From: Kibdelosporangium sp. MJ126-NF4
Lineage (GTDB): Bacteria; Actinomycetota; Actinomycetes; Mycobacteriales; Pseudonocardiaceae
NCBI RefSeq assembly: GCF_000826545.1
Contig: NZ_CDME01000014.1
Location: forward strand, 248,001-312,000
Direction: 5' to 3'
DNA: 64,000 nucleotides
Part shown: positions 15,026-25,100 of the stretch, piece after piece
How the letters are laid out: each line of letters opens with the position of its first letter
Numbering within the stretch: the stretch's first letter is position 1
Translations under genes and position numbers: made by a program
Notes under the pieces: model-generated
The model's database searches: none
What the model was told of the DNA's origin: nothing
What the model saw: only the letters and a program-made list of their open reading frames with translations

Positions 15026-16417
15026 TCAGCAGCCCGGCAGCTGTGCGGCCAGGTAGGCCTCCAGCTTGTCGATCGAGACCCGTTCCTGGGTCATGGTGTC
15101 CCGTTCGCGGACGGTCACCGCCTGGTCGTTGAGCGAGTCGAAGTCGACCGTGACACAGAAAGGAGTACCGATCTCGTCCTGGCGGCGGTAGCGGCGGCCG
15201 ATCGCGCCCGCGTCGTCGAAGTCCGTGTTCCAGTTGCGGCGCAACGTCGCTGCCACATCGCGTGCCTTGGGTGAGAGGTCCGCGTTACGGGAAAGGGGAA
15301 GCACCGCGACCTTGATCGGGGCGAGCCTACGGTCGAGCCGGAGCGCCGTGCGCTTGTCCACGCCGCCCTTGGCGTTGGGTGCCTCGTCCTCGTAGTAGGC
15401 GTCCAGCAGGAACGCCATCATCGAGCGGCCGACACCGGCGGCGGGCTCGATCACGTACGGCCGGTAGCGGGAGTCGGTGGTCTGGTCGAAGTACGACAGG
15501 TCGACGCCGGAGTGGTTGGAGTGGGTCGTCAGGTCGAAGTCCGTCCGGTTGGCGATGCCCTCCAGCTCGCCCCACTCACCGCTGCCCAGTCCGAAGCGGT
15601 ACTCGATGTCCACAGTCCTCTTGGAGTAGTGGGACAGCTTCTCCTTGGGGTGCTCGAACACACGGAGGTTGTCCGGGTTGATACCCAAGTCGACGTACCA
15701 GCGCATGCGCTCGTCGATCCAGCTCTGGTGCCACTGCTCGTCCGTACCCGGCTCGACGAAGAACTCCATCTCCATCTGCTCGAACTCGCGGGTGCGGAAG
15801 ATGAAGTTGCCCGGCGTGATCTCGTTGCGGAACGACTTGCCCATCTGGCCGATGCCGAACGGCGGCTTGCGACGGGAGGTGGTCTGCACGTTCAGGTAGT
15901 TCACGAAGATGCCCTGCGCGGTCTCCGGCCGCAGGTAGGCCATGCCCTCGGCGGTCTCGACCGGGCCGAGGAAGGTCTTGAGCATCATGTTGAACGCGCG
16001 TGGCTCGGTGTACTGACCGCGGGTGCCGCAGTTGGGGCACGGCACGTCGGACAGGTCGCTCTCGTCGGTGGGCTTGCCGGAGCGCTGCTCGTACTCCTCC
16101 GCGAGTTGGTCGGCACGGAACCGCTTGTGGCAGCTCAGGCACTCCACCAGCGGGTCGGTGAAGACCTTCTCGTGGCCGGAGGCGACCCAGACCTCGCGGG
16201 GCAGGATCACCGAGGAGTCGATGCCGACGACATCCTCACGGCCCTGGACCACGGCCTTCCACCACTGACGCTTGATGTTCTCCTTGAGCTCGACGCCCAG
16301 TGGCCCGTAGTCCCAAGCAGATCGCGTACCGCCGTAGATCTCCCCGGACGGGTAGACGAAGCCACGGCGCTTGCAAAGGCTGACGATGGTATCGATCCGA
16401 TCGGCGGGCACGAACAC
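15026..16417 (-). CDS. glyS: Glycyl-tRNA synthetase (alpha2 type)
   Basis: 463 residues, class [22 protein letters not shown] and [18 protein letters not shown] open the protein; motif 2 ([19 protein letters not shown]) and motif 3 are visible, and an anticodon-binding domain follows ([20 protein letters not shown]). Four Cys in two CxxC-like pairs (CLSC, CPNC) form a zinc site near residue 95-130. GTG at 16417 gives the N-terminus length expected from mycobacterial GlyS; an upstream GTG at 16432 is possible. Divergent from the Cys-rich gene. Confidence 0.96.
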   Translation of the reverse strand: MFVPADRIDTIVSLCKRRGFVYPSGEIYGGTRSAWDYGPLGVELKENIKRQWWKAVVQGREDVVGIDSSVILPREVWVASGHEKVFTDPLVECLSCHKRFRADQLAEEYEQRSGKPTDESDLSDVPCPNCGTRGQYTEPRAFNMMLKTFLGPVETAEGMAYLRPETAQGIFVNYLNVQTTSRRKPPFGIGQMGKSFRNEITPGNFIFRTREFEQMEMEFFVEPGTDEQWHQSWIDERMRWYVDLGINPDNLRVFEHPKEKLSHYSKRTVDIEYRFGLGSGEWGELEGIANRTDFDLTTHSNHSGVDLSYFDQTTDSRYRPYVIEPAAGVGRSMMAFLLDAYYEDEAPNAKGGVDKRTALRLDRRLAPIKVAVLPLSRNADLSPKARDVAATLRRNWNTDFDDAGAIGRRYRRQDEIGTPFCVTVDFDSLNDQAVTVRERDTMTQERVSIDKLEAYLAAQLPGC

Positions 16418-16592
16418 TCCATACGGGTACACGGGGGAATCTCGGGGAGTGCCAGGGTAGCCGCCTGTCACCGGCCACCACGAGGGGATTCCCCATTCAC
16501 CCCATTGGCTTGATCGTCACGGATCCGACTTGTGATGCACGCATACGAATCCGACTATTCAGCAGAGAGGATACCGCCGAAGGGACCAATTC

Positions 16593-16925
16593 ATGACGAC
16601 AGTCGAACATCACCAGGCCGAAACCCACCGTCACACCCACGGACCGGGCTGCGGACACGAGGCTATCGTGCACGCGGATCACGTCGACTACCTGCACGAC
16701 GGTCACGTGCACCGTGAGCACGTGACCGACCGGGGAGTGCACTACGACGAGTGCGACAGCTGCACTTGCCCGCACTGCTCGGACTCGTGCGCGGTCTGTT
16801 CCTGCTCGGACTGTGCCTGCCCCACGTGCAACCACGCGGCGTGCTCGTGCAGCTCGTGCTCGGACTCCTGCGCGAACTGCACCTGTTCCGACTGCAGCTG
16901 TCCGACCTGCGAACACGCGGCGTAA
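16593..16925 (+). CDS. Cys/His-rich metallothionein-like protein with duplicated unit
   Basis: 110 residues from ATG 16593 behind GAAGGGA. The N-terminal half is His-rich (THRHTHGPGCGHEAIVHADH, then VDYLHDGHVHREH), a form known as a small stand-alone protein in actinobacteria. The C-terminal half is two head-to-tail 27-residue units, residues 57-83 and 84-110, 20 of 27 positions identical, both ending CPTC-N/E-HAA. In total 20 Cys and 15 or so His fill the protein, with C-x-C and C-x-x-C spacing suited to zinc or copper clusters. It lies 1.2 kb from smtB-zur. Likely a cytoplasmic metal buffer; metal and role are inference. Confidence 0.85.
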   Translation: MTTVEHHQAETHRHTHGPGCGHEAIVHADHVDYLHDGHVHREHVTDRGVHYDECDSCTCPHCSDSCAVCSCSDCACPTCNHAACSCSSCSDSCANCTCSDCSCPTCEHAA

Positions 16926-17363
16926 CTGACACCCGACCGGGTCATATTTCGCCCGAACTGACTCGACCGAACCGACCTGGGTCGACCTGACGGAACCACC
17001 CGACCTGGCCGACTCAGCCGACCCGATCCAGCTGCCTGGCCGACCTGGCCGACTTAGCTGGGTCTGGCCGACCTGGCCGGACCAACCGAACAACCGTCGA
17101 CCTGAACCGCCCGGCTGCCCACCACACACAGCCGCCACCGGGTCAGGCTGGCACTGAGCACTGTCGAGGACTCGACTCCCGGTCACCCTGGGAAACACGT
17201 CCCCCGGACGCGCCTCCAGGTATACCCACCCATGGACGATCACCTGGAGCGCTCCGCCAGACACCAGCACGCCGACATCACGCCGACACACCACCATCAC
17301 GCCACGATCGAGGTCACGCTGTCCCACGTTCGTGTGCACTATTCGCTGGCCGGAGATCAGCGG
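16926..17363. repeat. Low-complexity CCGACCTGG-rich intergenic region
   Basis: From about 16945 to 17110 the words CCGACCTGG and CTGGCCGAC recur many times (for example GCCGACCTGGCCGACT twice). No coding frame with family similarity is visible on either strand. The rest up to 17363 shows nothing recognisable. Confidence 0.55.
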
Positions 17364-17735
17364 TCATCGGGGCGTGGCTGGGCCGCTGGCGTCACGGGGG
17401 CCTGCGGTGGCCGCGTCCGCCGCGATCACGCTGACGTGCTGGTCGGTCTGGCCGTCCGTGGCGGTGGCCAGCACTTCGTAGGCGCTCGCTTCGCCGCGGG
17501 ACAGGAATGGGATCACGTGTTCGCGCACGTCAAAGGGGGACATCGCGCGGCGGTAGGCGACCACTGAGGCGAATTCCACCGTCAGCGCCCAGCTGTCCGG
17601 GTCGTCGGCCGAGTGGCCGAGGACCGCTCGGACACAGCCCGGCTGGGCCGTCAGCAGTCGCATCGCCTTGGCCGCGTCGGCCGAGAAATCGGCTGATTCC
17701 GCTTCCGGCACGGTGAACCCACAGACCAACAGCAC
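17364..17735 (-). CDS. Antibiotic biosynthesis monooxygenase-like (ABM) protein
   Basis: 123 residues from GTG 17735 with an AGAGAGG ribosome site. The pattern VLLVCGFTVPE, DAAKAMRLLTAQPGCVRAVLG, WALTVEFASVVAYRRAMSPF is that of a single ferredoxin-like ABM domain: short strand, helix, a Gly-Cys turn and two strands. These small dimeric domains act as cofactor-free oxygenases or sensors; no substrate can be named. Stands alone, divergent from the next gene. Confidence 0.7.
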   Translation of the reverse strand: MLLVCGFTVPEAESADFSADAAKAMRLLTAQPGCVRAVLGHSADDPDSWALTVEFASVVAYRRAMSPFDVREHVIPFLSRGEASAYEVLATATDGQTDQHVSVIAADAATAGPRDASGPATPR

Positions 17736-17801
17736 GCTGGCGCCTCTCTGCACGACACTACGATGCGACGACACGGTATCGCCGAGCCGAGGAGACACAC
17801 C

Positions 17802-18077
17802 GTGCGAGGCAGAAGGAACATGCGGGCGCAGCTGATCGCCGGTGACGGGCCGCTGGCGCGGGCGCGGCCGATCGCCGTGTTCGCCGTGGTCATCGCGGTG
17901 TTCGTGACCGGTGTGCTGGTCAGCGGGCTGATCGGGGCCGTTCTGCTCGGGTTGCTCGCGGCCGCCGTCGCTGTCCTGCTTGCCACCACGTGGCCTGTGC
18001 TGCGCCCCAATGAGCGGCTCCTGCGTGTCCTGGTCCTGGGGATCCTGATCGTCGTCGCCGTTGTCCAGCTGCGCTGA
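17802..18077 (+). CDS. Small DUF6703-like membrane protein
   Basis: 91 residues from GTG 17802 (GGAG at 17791-17794). A charged N-terminus is followed by PLARARPIAVFAVVIAVFV, a second long hydrophobic stretch (GAVLLGLLAAAVAVLLA) and a third (LVLGILIVVAVVQLR) after RPNERLLR. Three membrane helices, no catalytic motif. I recall this compact PLARARP...PN-R pattern from actinobacterial DUF6703 proteins. It directly precedes smtB-zur, though a link is not shown. Confidence 0.75.
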   Translation: MRGRRNMRAQLIAGDGPLARARPIAVFAVVIAVFVTGVLVSGLIGAVLLGLLAAAVAVLLATTWPVLRPNERLLRVLVLGILIVVAVVQLR

Positions 18078-18087
18078 ACACGACTAC

Positions 18088-18102
18088 GGAAATCATTAGC
18101 GA
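18088..18102. promoter_or_regulatory. Weak Zur-box-like sequence upstream of smtB
   Basis: On the minus strand the centre reads AATGATTTCC, matching about 10 of 15 positions of the actinobacterial Zur consensus TGAAAATGATTTTCA. It lies about 45 bp before the smtB start, where autoregulation would be expected. The arms are poor, so this is only a candidate. Confidence 0.25.
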
Positions 18103-18146
18103 CTAGACTTGGATTGCCAGGGCGGACCCAGCAAGTGAGGTGGCTG

Positions 18147-18527
18147 ATGCTCGAACAGTCGACGACAGACCTGGGCGTTGATCCGGCCACCAGTGAGCAT
18201 TCGCCGGGGCGGATGCAGACGGACCCGGCTCCAGCGCGCTCACCTGCGACTTTGACTGCCGCAGGTGATCTTCTCCGCGCGCTCGCCGCGCCGGTGCGGA
18301 TCTCGATCGTGCTGCAGCTGCGTGAATCAGACCGCTGTGTGCACGAGCTCGTGGACGCGCTGGGGGTGGCCCAGCCACTGATCAGCCAGCATCTGCGGGT
18401 GCTCAAGTCCGCAGGGGTCGTCTACGGCGAGCGGCATGGCCGTGAGGTGGTCTACCGGCTCGTTGATGAGCATCTCTCGCATATCGTGGTGGACGCGGTC
18501 ACGCACGTGGAGGAGGCTCACAATTGA
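18147..18527 (+). CDS. smtB: ArsR/SmtB-family metal-responsive repressor
   Basis: 126 residues. The core AAGDLLRALAAPVRISIVLQ, LRESDRCVHELVDALGVAQP, LISQHLRVLKSAGVVYGERH, GREVVYRLVDEHLSHIVVDA is very close to the SmtB I recall beside Zur in mycobacteria. The helix-turn-helix covers VAQPLISQHLRVLK. The alpha5 zinc-site residues appear as D-x-H ... H at the C-terminus (DEHLSHIVVDAVTHVEE). ATG at 18147 is placed behind GAGGTGG. Its TGA overlaps the zur ATG, so the two regulators are co-translated: SmtB releases DNA with zinc, Zur binds with zinc. Confidence 0.93.
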   Translation: MLEQSTTDLGVDPATSEHSPGRMQTDPAPARSPATLTAAGDLLRALAAPVRISIVLQLRESDRCVHELVDALGVAQPLISQHLRVLKSAGVVYGERHGREVVYRLVDEHLSHIVVDAVTHVEEAHN

Positions 18528-18943
18528 TGACGATCAACCGCACGCCACCCACCACGGCCCGGCGCTCAACCAAGCAGCGCGCCGCGGTCGCGGAGCTTCT
18601 CAACGACCTGGACGACTTCCGCTCGGCCCAGGACCTGCATGAGGAACTGCGCAAACGTGGTGAGGGCATCGGTCTGACAACGGTCTATCGGACGTTGCAG
18701 TCGTTGGCGGACGCGGGCGAGGTGGACGTGCTGCGCACGGACACCGGTGAGGCGATCTACCGCCGCTGTTCCAGCCACCACCACCATCACCTCGTGTGCC
18801 GCGTCTGCGGCCGCACAGTCGAGGTCGAGGGCCCGGCGGTGGAGAAGTGGGCCGACCGGGTCGCCGAGGAGAACGGATTCTCCGAAGTGAGCCACACCGT
18901 CGAGATCTTCGGCACCTGCGCGACCTGCACCAAGCAGAACTGA
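18527..18943 (+). CDS. zur: Zinc uptake regulator of the Fur family
   Basis: 138 residues from ATG 18527. The winged helix RSTKQRAAVAELLNDLDDFR, GIGLTTVYRTLQSLADAGEV is followed by the Fur dimerisation domain with CSSHHHHHLVCRVCGRTVEV, a second metal site with H in SHTVEIFGTCATC. Two CxxC pairs (CRVC, CATC) form the structural zinc site. Co-translated with smtB. As a zinc-bound repressor it would control uptake genes, and the nearby permease pair and Cys-rich gene are plausible members of its regulon. Confidence 0.95.
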   Translation: MTINRTPPTTARRSTKQRAAVAELLNDLDDFRSAQDLHEELRKRGEGIGLTTVYRTLQSLADAGEVDVLRTDTGEAIYRRCSSHHHHHLVCRVCGRTVEVEGPAVEKWADRVAEENGFSEVSHTVEIFGTCATCTKQN

Positions 18944-18948
18944 CCACC

Positions 18949-18990
18949 CAGCACTGCACACGCGGCACTGAACACGGGGCACTGAACACG
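18949..18990. repeat. Three tandem 14-bp repeats downstream of zur
   Basis: CAGCACTGCACACG, CGGCACTGAACACG and GGGCACTGAACACG follow without gaps just after the zur stop. Short satellite-like array in a convergent intergenic region. Confidence 0.7.
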
Positions 18991-19032
18991 GGGCTTGCCA
19001 GGCCAGCGGAAGCACGCTGCCCCGGCAAGCCC
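18991..19032. terminator. Stem-loop between convergent zur and permease operons
   Basis: GGGCTTGCC (18991-18999) pairs perfectly with GGCAAGCCC (19024-19032). It lies between two convergent stops and probably ends transcription from both sides, without a T-rich tail. Confidence 0.55.
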
Positions 19033-19048
19033 ACAGCCAGGTTGTGAC

Positions 19049-19774
19049 TCAGTACTCGTACGGGTCGGGTGGCTCCGCGACTTGCTGGACCTCCGCCACC
19101 ATCACTGTGGGCACGTGCCGGGTTTCCTGGGTCGATGTGCCCGGCTGGTAGCGGACGACCGCCTTCACCCACGTGTCGCTGACCATGGTCTGCAGGCCTG
19201 GGCTGTCCAGTTTCACCTTCACCGGGTAGGCGTCCGCCGCGCAGCAGCCGATCGCCAGGCGGGCCAGGTAGGTGGTGTTGTCGTTGTGGACGATGAAGCC
19301 GGTCAGGCGGATGTCGCGGTCGTTGAGTGTTCCGGCCTTGTCCCAGGCCGCGCGTTCGACGAAGTCCGTCACGCGCTGGTCGATCACGTCTCCCTGCGGC
19401 AACGCCGGGAAGCTGAACTCCGATGACGGCGGCGGCGGGGTTCGTCCCGCCGCCCGGTTCACCGCGTCCTCGCCCAACGCGGGCGGGGCCAGGAAGACCG
19501 CGAGCACCGGCAGGATCAGCAGCCAGGTGCTGTGCGACTGGATTCCGCCGTGCTCGTGCTCGTGGACCTCGGGGACCACTTGCGCGGGTTTGCGGGCCGC
19601 GATGACGTCACGGGTGATCGACACGAAGGCGAGCACGACCATGATCGCTCCCGCCGCGATCAGCCAGGCTTGTTGGCCCGGCTTCACATAGCGCAGGTAC
19701 GTGCCGTTCAACGCGATCTTCAGCAGCGCCCCGCCCAGCAGGACCAGCAGGATGTTCTGCGTCTCCCGCTTCAC
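19049..19774 (-). CDS. TIGR03943-family membrane protein (YcgQ-like)
   Basis: 241 residues from GTG 19774 with a GGAGG site. Two membrane helices near the N-terminus and one near residue 90, a short His-rich cytoplasmic loop (EVHEHEHGGIQSHS), then a soluble domain with the diagnostic IGCCAADAYPVKVKL. It is the usual partner of the permease encoded directly upstream (YcgR/DUF318 type) and the pair is thought to be zinc-linked in Bacillus, where it is under Zur control. The His-rich loop fits metal handling. Confidence 0.88.
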   Translation of the reverse strand: MKRETQNILLVLLGGALLKIALNGTYLRYVKPGQQAWLIAAGAIMVVLAFVSITRDVIAARKPAQVVPEVHEHEHGGIQSHSTWLLILPVLAVFLAPPALGEDAVNRAAGRTPPPPSSEFSFPALPQGDVIDQRVTDFVERAAWDKAGTLNDRDIRLTGFIVHNDNTTYLARLAIGCCAADAYPVKVKLDSPGLQTMVSDTWVKAVVRYQPGTSTQETRHVPTVMVAEVQQVAEPPDPYEY

Positions 19775-20799
19775 CGCACACCTCCGAACACCACGAGTCC
19801 CGCCACTACCCCACAGACGACCGCCACCAGGAACGTCAACGGCGCGAACCGGAAGGCGAACTTCCGGCCGAACGTGCCCGCCTGCAGCGCCACCAGCTTC
19901 ACGTCCACCGCCGGGCCCACCACGAGGAACACCAGGCGCGGCAACAGTGGCAGCATCGACAGCGACGCGGCCACGAAGGCGTCCGCCTCGCTGCAGATCG
20001 CCAGGATCACCGCGAGCAGCGCCATCACGATGACGCCGAGAACCACCTGCCCGCTCAGGCTCTCCAGCCACGAGGCGGGCACGGCCACGCTCAGCACCGC
20101 CGCGGTCAGGCCGCCGATGACCAGGAAGCCTCCCGAGTCCACCAGGTCGTGCCGCGCGGTCTCGACGAAGGTCAGCCAGCGGGAGCGGCCGTCCTGGTCC
20201 GGCAGGCGCCGCAGCGCGCGCTCGGCCATCCACTCCAGCTTGCCGAAACGAGCCCACAGCCAGCCCACCACGATGGCGGTCGCGAGCGAGCCGACGAACC
20301 GGGCGAGCACCATCTCCGGGTTGCCTGGGAACGCCACCGCGGTCGCGACCAGGACGATCGGGTTCACCGCGGGCGCGGCGAGCAGGAAAGCCAGCGCGAC
20401 CGACGGGGCCACGCCCTGCTGGATCAACCGCCGTGACACCGGCACCGACGCGCATTCACAGCCCGGCAGCGCGACACCGGCGACGCTCGCGACCGGCACG
20501 GCCAGGGCCTGCCTGCGCGGCAGAACCTTGCGCAGCACGCTCGCGGGCACGAAGGCCGCGATCGCGCCGCTGATGATCACACCGAGCACCAGGAACGGGA
20601 TCGCCTGCGCGCACACCGCGACGAACTTCGTCGCCCCGGTGCGGACCTGCTCCGAGCTGAGCAGGCTCGCCAACTGGTCCTGGAACACCACCGCGACCAC
20701 GAGCAGGAGACAGAGGATCTCCAGCGAGCCGATCGGCAACCGCCGTTTCGGCGTCGGATGGTGATGGGTGTCGTCCTGCTCGGCCGCGACTGTGGTCAC
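19771..20799 (-). CDS. DUF318-family permease (YcgR-like)
   Basis: 342 residues, eight or more membrane helices. The conserved GCECASVPVSRRLIQQGV motif and the pair of APAVNPIVL and SEADAFVAASL sequences mark the family of predicted permeases that travel with TIGR03943 proteins. An N-terminal DDTHHHPTPKRR stretch could bind metal. Starts with GTG 20799 and ends in a GTGA overlap with the partner gene. Transported molecule unproven; zinc or a zinc chelate is a reasonable guess given the SmtB-Zur neighbours. Confidence 0.88.
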   Translation of the reverse strand: MTTVAAEQDDTHHHPTPKRRLPIGSLEILCLLLVVAVVFQDQLASLLSSEQVRTGATKFVAVCAQAIPFLVLGVIISGAIAAFVPASVLRKVLPRRQALAVPVASVAGVALPGCECASVPVSRRLIQQGVAPSVALAFLLAAPAVNPIVLVATAVAFPGNPEMVLARFVGSLATAIVVGWLWARFGKLEWMAERALRRLPDQDGRSRWLTFVETARHDLVDSGGFLVIGGLTAAVLSVAVPASWLESLSGQVVLGVIVMALLAVILAICSEADAFVAASLSMLPLLPRLVFLVVGPAVDVKLVALQAGTFGRKFAFRFAPLTFLVAVVCGVVAGLVVFGGVR

Positions 20800-21215
20800 C
20801 GTTGCGATCCCGCCAATAGTTCTGTCCGGAACGAGGACGCGCCGGACACCACCAGCATGAACAACGTGCCCAGCGCGTTGACGTCGAGACCCTCCGCGGG
20901 GAACGTGTAGCGCAGAGTGACGTCGATGCCGTGGTCAGTGTGCACGACGCCCGCCGTGCCGAATAGGGCCTCTCCGCCCTTGTCAGCGACCGAGGTCACG
21001 GTCTCCGGCGAGTCCGGCAGGTCCCAGGCGACCACGCACTGCAGGCTGAGCACGTTGAGGCCTTCGGCCAGCTGCATGGCCTGCACGGCGCAGGGCACCT
21101 CGCCGTGCCGGAAGGTCAGTGCACCGTCGTCGTCGACGAAGACATGGTGGTACATCTCCAGCGCCGCACGGGCCTTGCTCAGCAACGCGGCTGTGCTCGC
21201 GGCCTCGCTCGTCAC
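20796..21215 (-). CDS. YbjN-like conserved protein between uppS and permease
   Basis: 139 residues from GTG 21215, coupled on both sides by GTGA overlaps. The sequence pattern ([20 protein letters not shown], then [40 protein letters not shown]) resembles the YbjN/type III chaperone-like fold of short beta-strands with a helix at each end. No catalytic residue is evident. A similar short gene lies next to uppS in mycobacteria. Function unknown. Confidence 0.8.
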   Translation of the reverse strand: MTSEAASTAALLSKARAALEMYHHVFVDDDGALTFRHGEVPCAVQAMQLAEGLNVLSLQCVVAWDLPDSPETVTSVADKGGEALFGTAGVVHTDHGIDVTLRYTFPAEGLDVNALGTLFMLVVSGASSFRTELLAGSQR

Positions 21216-22054
21216 TGTGTGTCTCCCACTGGTTCGGTAGCCGTCGCTGGTTCGGTAGCCGTCGCGGCGTCGATGGCGCCGCCGAAACGGCGGTCGCGGT
21301 TGGCGTACGCCTCGCAGGCGCGCCACAGGTCGCGCCGGTCGAAGTCCGGCCAGAGGATGTCCATGAACACCATCTCGGCGTACGCGGACTGCCACAGCAT
21401 GAAGTTCGACGTGCGCTGCTCGCCCGACGGCCGGATGAACAGGTCCACATCCGGCATTTCCGGCTGGTAGAGGTACTTGGCGATGGTCCGCTCGTCGACC
21501 CGGTCGGGGTTGAGCTTGCCCGCCGCGACCAGTTTCGCGATCTCCCTGGCCGCGTCGGCGACCTCGGCACGGCCGCCGTAGTTGACGCACATCGTCAGGT
21601 TGAGCACGTCGTTGTCCTTGGTGCGCTCGTCGGCGATCTTGAGCTCGTTGACGACACTGCGCCACAGCTTGGGCAGCCTGCCCGCCCACCGCACGTGCAC
21701 ACCGAGCGCGTCGAGCTCGTCGACGCGGCGGTGGATGACGTCACGGTTGAAGTTCATCAGGAAACGGACCTCGTCCGGGCTGCGCTTCCAGTTCTCGGTG
21801 GAGAACGCGTAGACCGAGAGCCACTTCACCCCGACCTCGATGCAGCCCTTGACCACGTCGAGCACGACCTCCTCGCCGCGCTTGTGGCCCTCGGTGCGGG
21901 GCAGGCCACGCTGGTTCGCCCAGCGGCCGTTGCCGTCCATGACGATGGCGACGTGCGCGGGCACGTCGTCGAGGACGGGCGGTTTCACACCGGACGGATG
22001 CGGGTCCGGCGGACGGAACTCGGGCCGCTCACGGTCACGGCGTCGGCGAAGCAA
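21212..22054 (-). CDS. uppS: Isoprenyl (polyprenyl) diphosphate synthase, cis type
   Basis: 280 residues. It extends allylic diphosphates with isopentenyl diphosphate in cis to the lipid carrier used for the cell wall. [20 protein letters not shown] carries the catalytic Asp and the phosphate-binding Gly-Asn-Gly-Arg; [10 protein letters not shown] and [18 protein letters not shown] supply the second conserved blocks. A TTG at 22054 stands eight bases after AAAGGAG and yields the N-terminus [20 protein letters not shown], typical of relatives; a GTG at 22090 is the longer alternative. 77 bp downstream of the synthetase gene. Confidence 0.95.
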   Translation of the reverse strand: MLRRRRDRERPEFRPPDPHPSGVKPPVLDDVPAHVAIVMDGNGRWANQRGLPRTEGHKRGEEVVLDVVKGCIEVGVKWLSVYAFSTENWKRSPDEVRFLMNFNRDVIHRRVDELDALGVHVRWAGRLPKLWRSVVNELKIADERTKDNDVLNLTMCVNYGGRAEVADAAREIAKLVAAGKLNPDRVDERTIAKYLYQPEMPDVDLFIRPSGEQRTSNFMLWQSAYAEMVFMDILWPDFDRRDLWRACEAYANRDRRFGGAIDAATATEPATATEPVGDTQ

Positions 22055-22131
22055 CGAAACTGCTCCTTTTGCGGGTACGAACAGGGGCACTCACAAGGTA
22101 CTCACCCGCGAACCGGGCCCGGACGGACCAC

Positions 22132-25100
22132 TCAGTTCGGCTGGTCCCAGGCGCGGACCGGGTTGCCGAGCCAGCGGCTGCGGCCGGGCAGGTCCTCGCC
22201 GCGCATCACCAGCGACACCGGCCCGACCGTGGTCGCGGCGCCGACCGTCGAGCCGGGCAGCGCGATGCTGTTCGGGCCGAGGGTCGCGCCGCCTTCGACC
22301 CGGACTCGGTCCAGACGCATCAGGCGGTCGTGGAACAGGTGCGTCTGCAGCACGACACCCCGGTTCACCGAGGCACCCGCGTCCAGGCGCACGAGGTCGC
22401 TCTCGGGCAGCCAGTGCGTCTCGATCCACACGCCACGGCCGATCCGGGCGCCGAGGCTGCGCAGCCAGGTGTTCAGCCACGGCGTGCCCGGTGAGCTGCG
22501 CACGAACCACGGCACGGCCAGCAGCTCCACGAAGCAGTCGTACAGCTCGTTGCGCCACACGAACGAACTCCACAGCGGGTGCTGTCCCGGCCGGAACCGT
22601 CCGACGAGCAACCACTTCGACACCGTGGTCAGCGCGCACGCGAGCACACCGATCAGGCCGAGCACGACACCGCTGATCGCCAGCGCCATGGCGAGGCCGA
22701 AGTCGTAGACGACCTCGTCGAGCACGGCCAGCGCCATCGCGCCCAGCAGCGCGCTGAGCACGATCGGCACCACCCGGCACGCTTCGATCGCCGCCCGCGC
22801 GAGGACGAGCCGTCGCGGTGGTTCGAAGGTGCGGGTCGCGTCGACAGTCTCGGCGACCCTGGGCAGTTCGATGGCGGGGCGTCCCAGCCAGGACGATCCC
22901 GGCTCGGAGATGGCGGGCGCGGAGGACAACACGCCGATCAGTGCCCGGTCCGGGACTGACCGGCCTGGGCCGAGGATGCCGGAGTTGCCGAGGAACGCGC
23001 GTTCGCCAACCCGCACGTGTCCCAGCCGCAGCCAGCCTCCGTGCGATTCGAACGGCGCGAGCAGGCCGTCGTCGGCGAGGAAACTGCCGTCGCTGACGCG
23101 AGTCAGCCGGGGCAGTGTGACCACTGTGGACGCTTCGACGTTGCGGCCGACACGGGCGCCCAGCGCACGCAGCCAGGTTGGGGTGGCGAGGCTGGCGTAC
23201 AGGGGAAAGAGGTTCACGCGGGAACTGCGCATGAGACGGTCGGTGAGCCACACGCACCAGGCGACACGGCCCCGCGCGGGGTGCAGACCGTCGGCTATGC
23301 CCAACCCTGCCAACCGCACCAGCGTGACGACAGCCCCGGCGTACATGACCACCGCGCCCACCGTCGCGAAGGGAACAACGAGCAGCAGGTGCCCCAGAGC
23401 GGCGCTCAGGGTGTCGTCGTCGCGGACAAAGGCGTACCCCAACAGCATCCACGGGATCGACAGCAGCACAGGCAACGCCGCCAGGCCAACCAGCGACGCC
23501 GTGTACACGAGGTTCCAGCCACGAGCACGGCTCGTGCTGTGCGGTGGTGGCCAGTCCTCGCCCGCCGCGCCGACGTCGCGCAGGGGCGTCCCGGCGTAGC
23601 GGCGACCGGCCGGAACCGTCGCGGCGACGCACGAGCCGGGCAGGATCTCCGCGCCGTCACCGATGCGCGCGCCCGGTTGGACCGTGCTGCGTGTGCCGAC
23701 GCGGGTGTCCGCGCCGATGTGGATCGTGCCGACGCGCAGCAGGTCACCGTCGAGCCACCAGCCTGCGAGGTCGACCTCGGGTTCGACGGTGCAGCGATCG
23801 CCGAAGACAGCGAGGCCGGTGACCGGGGGCATCGAGTGCAGGATGACGTCCTCGCCGACCGTGCAGCCGAGGACGCGGGCGTACCGGGCGGCCCAGTGGG
23901 TTCCGGTGAACCCGGACATGCCGAAGGTGACCGCGATCCGTTCCAGCGTCCACAGCCTCAGGTGCACGCGGCCGCCACGGGGATGCTCGCCGGGGGTGAT
24001 GCCGCGCCGCAGCAGGCGGGCGCTGGCGAGCAGGATGCCGAGCCTGCCGACTGGGCTGACCAGCGCGAGCCAGATGCCGAGCACGATCCACCACGAGGTC
24101 TGCGGCGCCCACGGGTCCGGGTCGACCAGGTCGATCAGGTCGTTGAGGATGACCAGCGCCAGCACCCATTTCGCGCCGGTCACGGTGAACAGCACGAACT
24201 GGACGGCCGCCTGCACGAACCCGGCACGCCGCGGGGTCGGCAGGACCGTGCGCTCCGTGGGTTCGTCGACGTGCAGGGTGTCCAGCCATCCGGCCTGCTC
24301 GCGCAGGCTGGGCCGCTGGTACACGTCAGGCACCGAGATCGAGGGGAACCGCTTGCGCAGCAACGAGACCAGGCGGGCGGCGGCCAGGCTCCCGCCGCCG
24401 AGGCCGAAGAAGTCGTCGCCGCGGCCGACCTGGACGCCCAGTATCTCGGCCCACTGCCCGCCGAGCCACTCCTCGGTGTCGGTCCGGAACGGCTCGGTGT
24501 CGGCGGTGGTCGTGACCAGCGGCCACGGCAACGCGGCCCGGTCGACCTTGCCGGAGGTCTTCATCGGCAGCACGGGCAGCTCGACCAGGCGAGGCACCAG
24601 GCCCGCGGGCAGACTGCCGGTCAGGATCTCGCGTGCGTACACCTCGTCGAACGTCTCCCCCGGCACGAGGTAGCCGACGAGCACGGGGGTTCCGGTCGGT
24701 GTCCTGTGCACCGCGCACGCGGCGGCGGTGACGCCGGGCAGCGCGGACAGCGCCGCGTCGATCTCGCCGAGTTCCACCCGCCTGCCGGAGATCTTCACCT
24801 GGTCGTCCACGCGCCCGACGAACAGCAGCCCAGCTTGCTCGGCACGAACGAGATCGCCTGTCCGGTAGGCGCGTTCCCACCCGAGCGCCGACAGTGCCGC
24901 GTACCTCTCGGCGTCGCGAACCGGGTCGAGGTAGTGGCCGAGGCCAACCCCTCCGATGACGAGCTCGCCCACCTCGCCGTACTGAACGGGGTTGCCCGCG
25001 GGGTCGACGACCGCGAGCTGCCACCCGTCCAGGGGCAACCCGATCCGGACGGCCTCGTTGTCGTACAGCCGGGACGCGCAGGCGACGACGGTCGCCTCGG

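Noticed and set aside
16418..16592. T-box or glycine riboswitch leader before glyS
   Set aside because: The 175-bp gap has no T-box sequence, no specifier stem and no glycine-riboswitch core; only the spaced direct repeat ATCCGACT is seen.
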